Assembly: GCA_963667455.2 (NCBI GenBank)
Contig: CAXXFR010000026.1
Coordinates: 248,001 to 312,000, forward strand
DNA from: Bin55 sp963667455
GTDB lineage: Bacteria > Pseudomonadota > Gammaproteobacteria > Pseudomonadales > Azotimanducaceae
Direction: 5' to 3'
Length of the DNA stretch: 64,000 bases
The notes below the pieces were generated by a model that saw nothing but the letters and a program-made list of their open reading frames with translations, was not told the DNA's origin and did not search any database. Shown here in pieces: positions 44,830 through 53,091 of the stretch; position 1 is the first letter of the stretch; each line of letters starts with the position of its first letter. A program made the translations under genes and the position numbers.

Positions 44830-45795
44830 ATGAAAATCGATCCCTGGGGCGATCCCCATCGCCACTATGTCACTCCCGACATCGGAGACCGCACAACACT
44901 TCTCAATGAACAATGGGTGCATGTCGCGCACCAACTTCCCCCAACGAGTAAAGACGCTGTGGAAAGAACGGTCGATTTGTGGAACCAAAGAATCAGGAAC
45001 CGCCTGTCCAAAGAGATGGGGTTCGAACTGAACGGGCGACAAATTCGTGTTCAAGTCGCTGACGGATTGCCGCATCCCTTGGCTGGATGCATTGAACCCG
45101 ACGACATTACGACAATCTTGGCGCTGAACCGAGAGTTGCTCACGGCCGTGATCAAGGGAACGAGTTTCATGGAAAGCGTGTGGGACCGTTTGGAGACGGA
45201 ACTTGCCTCCACAGCCTCTTCAACTGAAGTTAAGCGCGTGCGAGAAACCGCTGAGGAGTGGCTAAGACTAGTGGACGATCGCGGCTTACCTAGTGTTCTA
45301 CGTACCATTCGAGAGGATGTACTAGGAGCATATTTCTTTGAGCAACATACGGTAACCGTCTATTGGCTAGCGACTGCAATTTTCTCGGCACTATGGGCCG
45401 TTCCAATTGAAGATTTGACATTCATAGTACTGTCGCACGAACTTGCACACGCATATTCTCATCTTGGTTATGACATCGATGGACATGATTGGCCGACAGA
45501 GTGGTTTAGATCTACAGACGTGGCGATTGTCGAGGGTCTGGCCCAGTTCTATACTGAGATAGTGTGCGAGAATTTCCAAGAAAAGCTACCATCAGTCAAA
45601 GAGACCTTTGAGACTCTAGTACAGAATCAACATCAAATCTACCAAGAACATCGAAGATGGGTAAATGCCGACACAACGGACAATGGGGAAGTCATACGTG
45701 TATGTCTTGTCGAGTGTCGTCGAAGTGATAGGTCGATGAGTCCAAATAGGTTTGCTGAGACAGTTCACAGACGAAGATTGGAAATCGTCGGCTGA
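44830..45795 (+). CDS. HExxH metallopeptidase
   Basis: A 321-aa zincin-type protein. The zinc-binding helix is IVLSHELAHAYSHLGYD (HExxH at ~residues 203-207), and a downstream glutamate lies in AIVEGLAQFYTE (~231-242), the third ligand expected in gluzincin-like enzymes. The N-terminal ~170 residues are helical and unrecognised. The final ~20 residues after GEVIRVCLV look basic and different, so a late frameshift is possible. No signal peptide is seen, so it would act in the cytoplasm, as many defence-associated proteases do. A GAAAGAGAG stretch precedes the ATG. It stands alone; the next gene is a DUF4143 ATPase. Confidence 0.75.
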   Translation: MKIDPWGDPHRHYVTPDIGDRTTLLNEQWVHVAHQLPPTSKDAVERTVDLWNQRIRNRLSKEMGFELNGRQIRVQVADGLPHPLAGCIEPDDITTILALNRELLTAVIKGTSFMESVWDRLETELASTASSTEVKRVRETAEEWLRLVDDRGLPSVLRTIREDVLGAYFFEQHTVTVYWLATAIFSALWAVPIEDLTFIVLSHELAHAYSHLGYDIDGHDWPTEWFRSTDVAIVEGLAQFYTEIVCENFQEKLPSVKETFETLVQNQHQIYQEHRRWVNADTTDNGEVIRVCLVECRRSDRSMSPNRFAETVHRRRLEIVG

Positions 45796-45919
45796 GAAAG
45801 AGGCAACACTACTTGCCCCATTGGCTACACCCGCCACCGAACTGGCAATAGCACCAGCAACTTAACACAATATGGTGCTACAATCGTCATACTTCACGAG
45901 TTCTTAAGACAAGGAGTCC

Positions 45920-47062
45920 ATTCAAGAAAACCTCCCCCGAATCCTAGACCTACCGACATTACTAGCACGGAGATCCTCTTTCCTTTGGGGTCCTCGACAC
46001 ACCGGCAAATCCACTCTCATCCGCGAGACTCTGCCCGATGCCGTAGTCCTTGATCTTCAGAACAGTGCGGAGTTCTTCTCAGCAAATCAAGATCTCTCGC
46101 ATCTCGAGAGCCTCATTCGTCCCGACACTGAAATCGTGGTCATCGAAGAAATCCAGAAAGCACCTGACCTGCTCAACGAGGTGCATCGTTTCATCGAATC
46201 CAAGAGAATTCGCTTTCTGCTCACAGCATCCAGCCCTCGCAACCTTAGACCTCCACGTGTCCATCTCTTGGGCGGTCGAGCGGGCACCCGGCACTTTCAC
46301 CCGTTGCTGAGGAGAGAACTCGGCGATAAGTTTGATTTTCGCCGAGTGCTGAGGTATGGAACTCTGCCGTCGGCATACTTTTCCGATGAGCCCGAGAGTG
46401 TGCTCAAGAGCTACTTGGGCACCTACCTCGCGGAAGAAATCGCCGCGGAAGGTCTCGTACGGGATCTTTCCAACTTCGCCCGCTTTCTGGAGTTAGCGGC
46501 CCACTACAACGGCTCGACAGTCAATCACGCCAGTCTCGCCAGCGATGCCCTGGTTCCGAGAACGACCGTCCACGACTACTTTCGAATCCTACGGGACACA
46601 TTGTTCGCCTACGAGCTACCGGCGTGGAGGAGATCCCACAAACGCAAAGCCATTGCCAGTTCAAAGTGGTACTTCTTCGATATTGGCGTTGCTGCGACCC
46701 TTCAGAGTCAGTCCGCCAACATTCTTGCTGGTCAAAACGGTTATGCCTTTCAAACTTGGTTGCATCACGAACTGCGGAGTTGGATCGACTACTGTGGCCG
46801 TTACGATCAGCTCAGCCATTGGAAGACGCACTCGGGATTTGAGGTGGACTTTCTGATTGGCGACCACACAGCGGTCGGTGTCGCGGCCAAGAGGACTGTG
46901 AGACGTCGCGACCTACGATCCCTCCGAGCATTGAAGGAAGAGAAGGCTTTCAGTAAGTACCTATGCGTGAGCTTGATTGATCGACCCCTATGGATCGATG
47001 GAATCGAGATTATTTCCTATCCGATGTTTCTTGACAATCTGTGGGACGGGGCATACGGATGA
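45920..47062 (+). CDS. AAA_14/DUF4143 family ATPase with an unusual start
   Basis: A ~380-aa ATPase. Reading from 45908 (after a TAA at 45905-45907) there is no ATG, GTG or TTG until GTG 46136, yet the N-terminal AAA_14 domain is clearly coded upstream: PRILDLPTLLARRSSFLWGP, then RHTGKSTLI (Walker A, ~residues 24-33). AAGGAG at 45911-45916 points to an ATT at 45920 as start, or to a lost ATG. Walker B follows (EIVVIEEIQKAPDLL), then DUF4143 features (YLGTYLAEEIAAEGL, KWYFFDIGVAATL, FEVDFLIGD). DUF4143 ATPases are widespread, of unknown role. Confidence 0.7.
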   Translation: MQENLPRILDLPTLLARRSSFLWGPRHTGKSTLIRETLPDAVVLDLQNSAEFFSANQDLSHLESLIRPDTEIVVIEEIQKAPDLLNEVHRFIESKRIRFLLTASSPRNLRPPRVHLLGGRAGTRHFHPLLRRELGDKFDFRRVLRYGTLPSAYFSDEPESVLKSYLGTYLAEEIAAEGLVRDLSNFARFLELAAHYNGSTVNHASLASDALVPRTTVHDYFRILRDTLFAYELPAWRRSHKRKAIASSKWYFFDIGVAATLQSQSANILAGQNGYAFQTWLHHELRSWIDYCGRYDQLSHWKTHSGFEVDFLIGDHTAVGVAAKRTVRRRDLRSLRALKEEKAFSKYLCVSLIDRPLWIDGIEIISYPMFLDNLWDGAYG

Positions 47063-47330
47063 TTATTGACCTAGACCGTGTTTTGGGGATTGATCGGTGC
47101 GGATGGGACCCAATCTCAACATGGCTTCGATGGTCCAGTAACTCGTGAGACTCCAGAACCAATCGCTCCAACGTCAATCCAAGTACACCCCGTTAAACAA
47201 CCCGATCACTGCACCGACTAGATCGAAGATGTAGGAAAGGAACCGCCCGCACAGACTGACGCAACATAAACACTACGTTCCGCTTGGATCGAGCTAACCA
47301 ATTCATAGACGTCGCAACAAAATAGAAGCC

Positions 47331-48851
47331 ATGAAATCAGACTCGCACGACAGCCCACACCTGACGATCAAGAACTTCGGCCCGATTCGGTCGGGAGAAG
47401 TATCTCTACGACCATTAACCGTGCTCGTAGGTCCGAACAATACGGGTAAATCCACGCTTGCAACGCTCGTGTACGCATTGCAACAGACCTTCCAACGAGG
47501 ACCACCCACAGTCCCTCTACTGCAAGCCCTAGAGGGCATAGACACCGACTTCGACTCTCACAGTTTCGACCAGCAACTGAAGGAGATGTGGGATCCATTT
47601 CAACGTGCTGTCTCCAATCCAACCATCACATCGACAGCTACCGGCAGTAAGGTGGCGAATATCCCACTACCTCCACCAATTCGCGAAGTGTTCCAATCCC
47701 TAATTCAGCAACGGACTCGGGGTTTGAGATTGGAACTTGAGCGTTGTTTCGGTGCGAGAGCGGAGAATCTAGTTCGCTATCGCTCACGTGGCGACAGCCA
47801 ATTGACGACTACCAGTCGAGTTCCGGATGGTTCAGATGGGTTCGAGTGTTTCTACGATCTACGGCGTGGCAGTGGAACCCTTACGATCCCCAACGATCTC
47901 GCCGCATCGTTCGATGAACCCGATTTCTCAGATCTGAAGGAACAAGCTGATCGACTCAAGTCCACACGTCTACAGGACGAGGAGCGGTCTATGTACACCT
48001 ATAGCATCGTAGATTCGTTAGTTGATTCTGCATATCACAGAATGATGGGAAGCATGCGATCCAGACCCTACTTCCTACCGGCGGATCGAGCAGGGCTGAT
48101 GCGTGGATTCAGGAACATTATCAGCACGACAACTCGTGCGATTGCACGCCCTGAACGAGGGGCCGAACAGTATGGACCGCTACTGTCAGGAGTACAGACA
48201 GACTTCTTGGAAATGCTGATCCTGCAACCAGGGCTACTAGAACCGTGGGAACGTTCTCAAATGGGTGAGACCAGGCCGTTTGATCGAATCGCGAGACACA
48301 TCGAAGAGTCGTTTCTCGAGGGCAGTATCGAAATAGAAGAAGTAAACGAATTGCCGATCTTTCTGTTCCGCCCAGCCGGGCGGAAAACGAACTTGCCTCT
48401 GATGAGAGCATCGTCTACGGTGTCAGAACTTGCTCCGTTGGTTGTTCTCCTACGCAACTGCGCAGACATTGGCGAATTGCTGGTCATCGAGGAACCGGAA
48501 GCTCACTTGCATCCAGCTCAGCAAGTAGAGTTAACCCGATGCTTGGCAGTTCTTGCCAATGCTGGACTTCGGATAGTAATCACTACTCACAGCGAGTGGG
48601 TCACTGAGGAATTGGGCAACTGTGTCCGTCGGGGAATGTCTGACAGATTTGGTCAAGATCACTACCTTGATCCAGAGAGAGAAGTCGCGATTTCGCCGGA
48701 CGATGTCGGAGTCTGGTTGTTTCGATCGAGAGCTGGTACATCTGGATCAACAGTGAAAGAAATCAAGATCGACGACTCCGGGCTGTATCCGACCGGATTC
48801 GATGAAGTAGCCATTCAACTTCACAACGATTGGGTGAGATCATCGGCATGA
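47331..48851 (+). CDS. AAA family (ABC/OLD-like) ATPase
   Basis: A 506-aa ATPase of the AAA_15/OLD-like group. Walker A is VLVGPNNTGKSTLATL (~31-46). The signature-like region is ASSTVSELAPLVVLL (~364-378), Walker B is LLVIEEPEAHLHPAQQ (~383-398) and the switch histidine is in VITTHSEWV (~420-428). There is no TOPRIM domain. Similar ATPases act in two-gene defence systems with a nuclease or toxin gene downstream. The stop forms ATGA with a following ATG, but that frame ends after four codons (48849-48863). An IS3 remnant begins 55 bp later, so a partner gene may have been lost. Confidence 0.8.
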   Translation: MKSDSHDSPHLTIKNFGPIRSGEVSLRPLTVLVGPNNTGKSTLATLVYALQQTFQRGPPTVPLLQALEGIDTDFDSHSFDQQLKEMWDPFQRAVSNPTITSTATGSKVANIPLPPPIREVFQSLIQQRTRGLRLELERCFGARAENLVRYRSRGDSQLTTTSRVPDGSDGFECFYDLRRGSGTLTIPNDLAASFDEPDFSDLKEQADRLKSTRLQDEERSMYTYSIVDSLVDSAYHRMMGSMRSRPYFLPADRAGLMRGFRNIISTTTRAIARPERGAEQYGPLLSGVQTDFLEMLILQPGLLEPWERSQMGETRPFDRIARHIEESFLEGSIEIEEVNELPIFLFRPAGRKTNLPLMRASSTVSELAPLVVLLRNCADIGELLVIEEPEAHLHPAQQVELTRCLAVLANAGLRIVITTHSEWVTEELGNCVRRGMSDRFGQDHYLDPEREVAISPDDVGVWLFRSRAGTSGSTVKEIKIDDSGLYPTGFDEVAIQLHNDWVRSSA

Positions 48852-48918
48852 TCACTCCCTGAAGTTACTACGAGATAGTGCTCATGCACAATTACCCAAG
48901 ACCCAAGGGAGGGAACTC

Positions 48919-49194
48919 ATGGCCAGAAAGCGTTATCCACAGGAGTTTCGGGATCGTGTGGTCGAGCTTTCACAATCTGGTCGTAGCGTGTCATCGCTGG
49001 CCGAGGAATTCAAGCTGAGACCGCAGACCATCCGCATCTGGATCGACCGGGCGAACGAACCCGAAGAGTCGGATGTTTCCAAGGAGATTCGCAGGGTGCG
49101 TCGCGAACTGGCCAAGGTCACCGAAGAGAGGGACATACTCCGAAAGGCCGCTGAATGGGCTACCAAGAAAGACTTGACGAAGAACCCCAACTAG
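48919..49194 (+). mobile_element. IS3-family transposase OrfA
   Basis: A complete 91-codon OrfA: MARKRYPQEFRDRVVELSQ, then AEEFKLRPQTIRIWIDRANE (HTH) and the leucine-zipper region RVRRELAKVTEERDILRKAA. AGGGAGG precedes the ATG. In IS3 elements OrfA and OrfB are joined by -1 frameshifting; here the following OrfB is only a stub, so the element is not autonomous. Confidence 0.85.
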
Positions 49195-49280
49195 TTTCCG
49201 AGTTCGTGAAATTGGTACGGGTTGAGTTTGGTGGAGCCCCGATGTGTCGAGTGTTGCGAGCCTCCCACAGTGGCTAACGC
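49186..49280 (+). pseudogene. IS3-family OrfB stub
   Basis: In the -1 frame relative to OrfA, the sequence continues LVSEFVKLVRVEFGGAPMCR then VLRASHSG before a TAA. This is the usual N-terminus of IS3 OrfB; the DDE catalytic part is missing. Weak traces in other frames may continue to about 49490. Nothing else is seen up to 49775. Confidence 0.6.
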
Positions 49281-49775
49281 GAGCGGCTGAATCGCAGTGT
49301 TTCGTGTTGAGGCGGGGCAGTCTGGGGGATTCCGAGAGATCCAACGGGCGACCCTTCCTGTCCTTGCTGACCCAAGCCGGAATCTCTATCTCTAGTTCGG
49401 GAGACTGGCTACGCTGTGAACCGCGCGATTGCGCACTCCCACAATCCATACCCTCTCCGCGCTACAGCACAGGTCCCAAAATCGGAGTTGCCATCTAACG
49501 CCGAAGAAGAACCCCTTGATCGCGCCCGTAGCGCGAAGGCGTAATCGACTGACCGGGGAGTGAAGGAAGTTGTCCCACGTTCCCGATAAACAGTGATTGC
49601 CTCAAACCGATCTTTCTGCTAGCATCTGAAACAGCTAGCTTCAAGCGCAACCTCATTGACCTTCCTCGGCAAGGTCAATTACGAGGCAAAAGGGGCCTTC
49701 GTCCTTGAAGCAACATTGTCTTTCCTGCTCTAGGTAGGTCGCCGAGGGACTGTGTCTGGAGTCACGGAGGCGATG
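49281..49775. other. No gene seen (about 0.5 kb)
   Basis: Mostly degraded sequence after the IS3 stub. Contains the GGAGG at about 49766-49770 that serves the Clp-N-like gene. Confidence 0.4.
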
Positions 49776-50417
49776 ATGACCTCGCGCAACACACTCAAAC
49801 GCCAAATTCGCTCTCGCATGAGCAAAACGGGTGAGTCCTATGCCGCTGCTCGTCAGCACTTCCACACCGCAAAGGACAAACCTATGCAAACCCACGAATT
49901 CGAGAATCCCCGAACGCGGATAGCTCAACATCTGCAACCAGATCTTTGGCCCAGTTGGGTCGAAGACCATCCATGGCTCAAGTCTTTCCTGACTCGAGCT
50001 GAAGCCGAAGTGCGCAATCGAGGAGATTTCGAGTGCACACACTTCCATCTAATGCTTGCCTTCCTGCGCCTACCCTCACCGGTTCCGGATTGGTTCATCC
50101 AATTGAGAGTCAATGTCGAGCAATGGAGGGAAGACCTCTTGGTGACTCTGGGCATCAACTCCAGCTCAAAGGCGTTGATCGCCTTCGTAAGCCACGGCAA
50201 ACGAATCATGTCAGCGAGAAAGAGCCTCGATCCAGTAGCCGACGTGCCTCTCGAGAGAGTGAGCACCGAAGCTATTCAGATGCTCGAGCTGGCGAAAAGC
50301 GAAGCCGACCTTGAAGGCACTTCCATCGACGAGCGGCACTTCATGGTCCCCATGATGGATTGGCATCCGCATGGAGAACCGACATTGGACGAGCTGAGAA
50401 CTCTCACGCACAGTTGA
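49776..50417 (+). CDS. Clp N-terminal-domain-like protein
   Basis: A 213-aa protein starting MTSRNTLKRQIRSRMSKTGE and ESYAAARQHFHTAKDKP, a common opening for stand-alone proteins with a Clp N-terminal-like repeat. The body has FLTRAEAEVRNRGDFECTHF and HLMLAFLRLP, then VSTEAIQMLELAKSEADLEG and IDERHFMVPMM, two helix-rich units of the ClpA/ClpC N-domain kind (normally used to bind substrates of the AAA+ protease). GGAGG lies 5 nt before the ATG at 49776 and 2 nt before ATG 49773. No AAA domain is fused. It stands alone. Confidence 0.7.
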   Translation: MTSRNTLKRQIRSRMSKTGESYAAARQHFHTAKDKPMQTHEFENPRTRIAQHLQPDLWPSWVEDHPWLKSFLTRAEAEVRNRGDFECTHFHLMLAFLRLPSPVPDWFIQLRVNVEQWREDLLVTLGINSSSKALIAFVSHGKRIMSARKSLDPVADVPLERVSTEAIQMLELAKSEADLEGTSIDERHFMVPMMDWHPHGEPTLDELRTLTHS

Positions 50418-51212
50418 GGCTGATGGTTGGATTCGCGAGAGAGCATGGAATAGACAGTAGCTCGTACACTGTTGCTTATGAAGACATGGATATCGACTCG
50501 AGTGGATATCCATGTCTATGAGTTAGGCCGGATCAACACCAAACTCAGGGTCAACTCCGGATCCATGCATAGTCAGCATCCAAGTGCTAGCTGGACGGCA
50601 ACGTAGTGCAGGCCACAAATTGGAGGAGCTATGACGGAGGCGAGTCATACGGCAGTTTGTTTGGAAAACTACACTCTATACCATCTCCAGTAACACCGCG
50701 CGTTACACTTGACTCCATGTGAGAACCATTGCCTCTATAAGGCCACAATCGATCCCTGCAACACCCCTTCACAAGGATCTCCAGAAAGCGTCGAGCTAGT
50801 TTACATCCCCCCTCCGCACTAACTCCCATGCTAGAGATAACCCTCGATGCTCCTAGGCGGTACAAAGTACCGACCCGGCCCAACCCTTGCATGTGCTACG
50901 ATACAAGGCATAGGTTCTTACCGTACCAGCTGAACGAAGAACGACGGGAGATTCCGTAGCCACTTCATCCTCCATGACAACGCCCCAAGACCCGAGTGTT
51001 ACGATACCGCTTCGAGTGATGACCGGTTCAAAACCGCTTCGATACAACCACGAAAACAGACTGACCTCAGGCACAACCTCCAATTCAATCCCATACACAC
51101 TACCGAATTCCCTCATTTGTGAGCGTCCGATACAATACGGAATCCCCACCACAGAAAAGAGATAGACTCTCTGATACAATGAGCCAATTGGCAGGATAGG
51201 GTACTCCAAGAT
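50418..51212. other. No gene supported (about 0.8 kb)
   Basis: Contains a strong hairpin (50482-50517, listed separately). A minus-strand frame at 50853-51305 is open for 150 codons but lacks a site and overlaps the next gene's start; not called. Confidence 0.4.
50482..50517. other. Perfect 13-bp inverted repeat
   Basis: AGACATGGATATC, 10-nt loop, GATATCCATGTCT. It starts 65 nt after the Clp-N-like stop. No T run follows, so it is an unusual terminator at best; it could be an extragenic palindrome. Confidence 0.6.
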
Positions 51213-52523
51213 ATGAATGAAGGCAAAAAAAGATTCGACCATCATGCGTGGGATGCAAGACTTGAACAAGCGATTGATCAAGCAATAAAAGGCCTCCGTC
51301 AGCAAGACACAATCAGAAGCGACACAGAGTCCACCAACACTAATGAATTAACTCAGAACATCTTAGAACTTCCCGCGATTATCAATTTGCAAAAGGTGTT
51401 CACACAACATCCCACACTTAATTCAAATATAGACAGTGAGGGTGCAAGTGCGTCATTTAATTATCTATTACCTCACGTAGCGATAGAATATAGCCTTCGA
51501 TTTTTTCTGCTGTACATGATTGATAATTATAGAGAATTCGATGGACACAAAGCCACCGAGGACTTGAACAGGCTACTTACAGACGGAAACAATCAATGCC
51601 TTAACGCCGTCGAAATCCAAGTCTTTTCTGGTGCCCGTTTTATGAGCCCCATCTGCATAACTCCGTTCACGTATTTAACCCGATTCGATGCTGATTTTCG
51701 AGCTCATTACAATATCTCGGAAGAGCTATGGTGTCGTCATATAGAACAAACTGATCCCAAGCACGCTCCAAACATGCAAAAGGACTGTTCCGCATTGATA
51801 CGAAAAATTCGCTGGGGTCCATTCGTACGCGGGGCTTCTATCCTTGAGGGATCTTCTAAGCGCTATCTAGACTACTTTGGCAACTCAGTCACTCTTGATC
51901 TTCTAAGTGTCTTTAATCAATCTGCACTAGTAAACCATGCAACATTCTTTCGCTTCGAGGATTGGATGCACCGACTGGCTCCAAGTATTCGACGCGGAAT
52001 TGACCAGCTTACGTACGACACCAAGTTCGACATGAGTATGGTTCCAATGGAAGGAGAAACGCTACGTCAATTCGAAGAGTGTATTTCTGATTGGAAGAAG
52101 TTCTGTGTGTCAGATCTTGATCGATCTCGTTTGGAGATCGCTCTTCGACGAATTGCGGGCTCTTTTTCACGTTCAGGTCAATCGACAATAGAAGACCAAA
52201 TTGTCGATAATGCAATTGCCATGGAGATCTTGTTCGATTTGCGTAGTTCAGAGTTGAAGTATAAGCTTCGGACACGATATGCGAGATTTTTCGGAGTTAA
52301 TGGAAGTGACCGGATGAAGAGATTTGAGGATATGGGGAAGTTCTACGATACAAGGTCTATAGTTGTTCACGGTCCTAGGGGTAAAAAGGACGCGGCGTTG
52401 ATGAAAATGGAGCATTTGCGCAATCAGTTAGCCTTCGGTCGAGGCGCGGCAGGTGAGACGTTTTTTAAGATTTTGCAATCGGGTCGATTGCCCAACTGGG
52501 ATGAGTTTGTCATTCGTTGCTGA
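51213..52523 (+). CDS. HEPN (Apea-type) domain protein
   Basis: A 436-aa protein. The C-terminal ~130 residues fit a HEPN/Apea domain: RSRLEIALRRIAGSFSRSGQ, then IVDNAIAMEILFDLRSSELK, RTRYARFFGV and finally FYDTRSIVVHG with the R-x4-H signature (RSIVVH, ~residues 381-386) of HEPN ribonucleases. The N-terminal ~300 residues are helical and unrecognised. HEPN proteins of this kind cut RNA in many toxin and abortive-infection systems. The gene is more AT-rich than most neighbours and stands alone. Confidence 0.75.
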   Translation: MNEGKKRFDHHAWDARLEQAIDQAIKGLRQQDTIRSDTESTNTNELTQNILELPAIINLQKVFTQHPTLNSNIDSEGASASFNYLLPHVAIEYSLRFFLLYMIDNYREFDGHKATEDLNRLLTDGNNQCLNAVEIQVFSGARFMSPICITPFTYLTRFDADFRAHYNISEELWCRHIEQTDPKHAPNMQKDCSALIRKIRWGPFVRGASILEGSSKRYLDYFGNSVTLDLLSVFNQSALVNHATFFRFEDWMHRLAPSIRRGIDQLTYDTKFDMSMVPMEGETLRQFEECISDWKKFCVSDLDRSRLEIALRRIAGSFSRSGQSTIEDQIVDNAIAMEILFDLRSSELKYKLRTRYARFFGVNGSDRMKRFEDMGKFYDTRSIVVHGPRGKKDAALMKMEHLRNQLAFGRGAAGETFFKILQSGRLPNWDEFVIRC

Positions 52524-53091
52524 TTGGTCGTAGCAGAGCGGGAATGCTAACAGTTGGTATGTTCGTAGCTCCACAAGCGGATTGCGGGAGCGTGGGGAAG
52601 TATCTCTGGCGCTGAATCTAGTTATTCTTATGCTCTTAGTTTCTCCATGCAAGTATCAGCGTGGTTGCTTCGCCACACGATGGGAGCTGGACACCAATAG
52701 CTCGAGCAAGTGTCCTTCTGACTACCGATCTGGCTCAAGTGCGTTTGCTGGCATGTAATAGCGGCTACATCTATAGTATATTCCATGCCGTTGTTGGTTT
52801 TGTTGCGATGCATTGAGTGGCAGTTGGCTGGACAATATTTCTTCTTGCTAATCAGGCGAGTAATTCAATACATACAAAATCGCGTATAGCCAATACTCGT
52901 CAGTTGACAAGAGTTCGATTCGCCTTCGGGTCTGTCAGCCAAGCTATAGATATTCTGTTTTCGGAACAAATATGTAATTAGCTACTTGCACTGGTTTCTC
53001 ATTTGTTCCGAACTCTCGGTCTTTGTGAATTGGTTCACAATCGTGTATTTTTGTAATCACTAGAGGGACCAGTAAGAAATCGGTCAAAGAC
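52524..53091. other. No gene seen (about 0.57 kb, AT-rich)
   Basis: Convergent spacer between the HEPN gene and the helicase stop. No open frame of note, no strong hairpin with a T tail. Confidence 0.4.

Noticed and set aside
50482..50530. Integron attC site
   Set aside because: A GTTAGGC follows the hairpin, but no matching upstream core site was found and neighbouring genes do not share one orientation.
50853..51305. Minus-strand open frame of 150 codons
   Set aside because: Overlaps the start of the HEPN gene, lacks a ribosome site and shows no domain.
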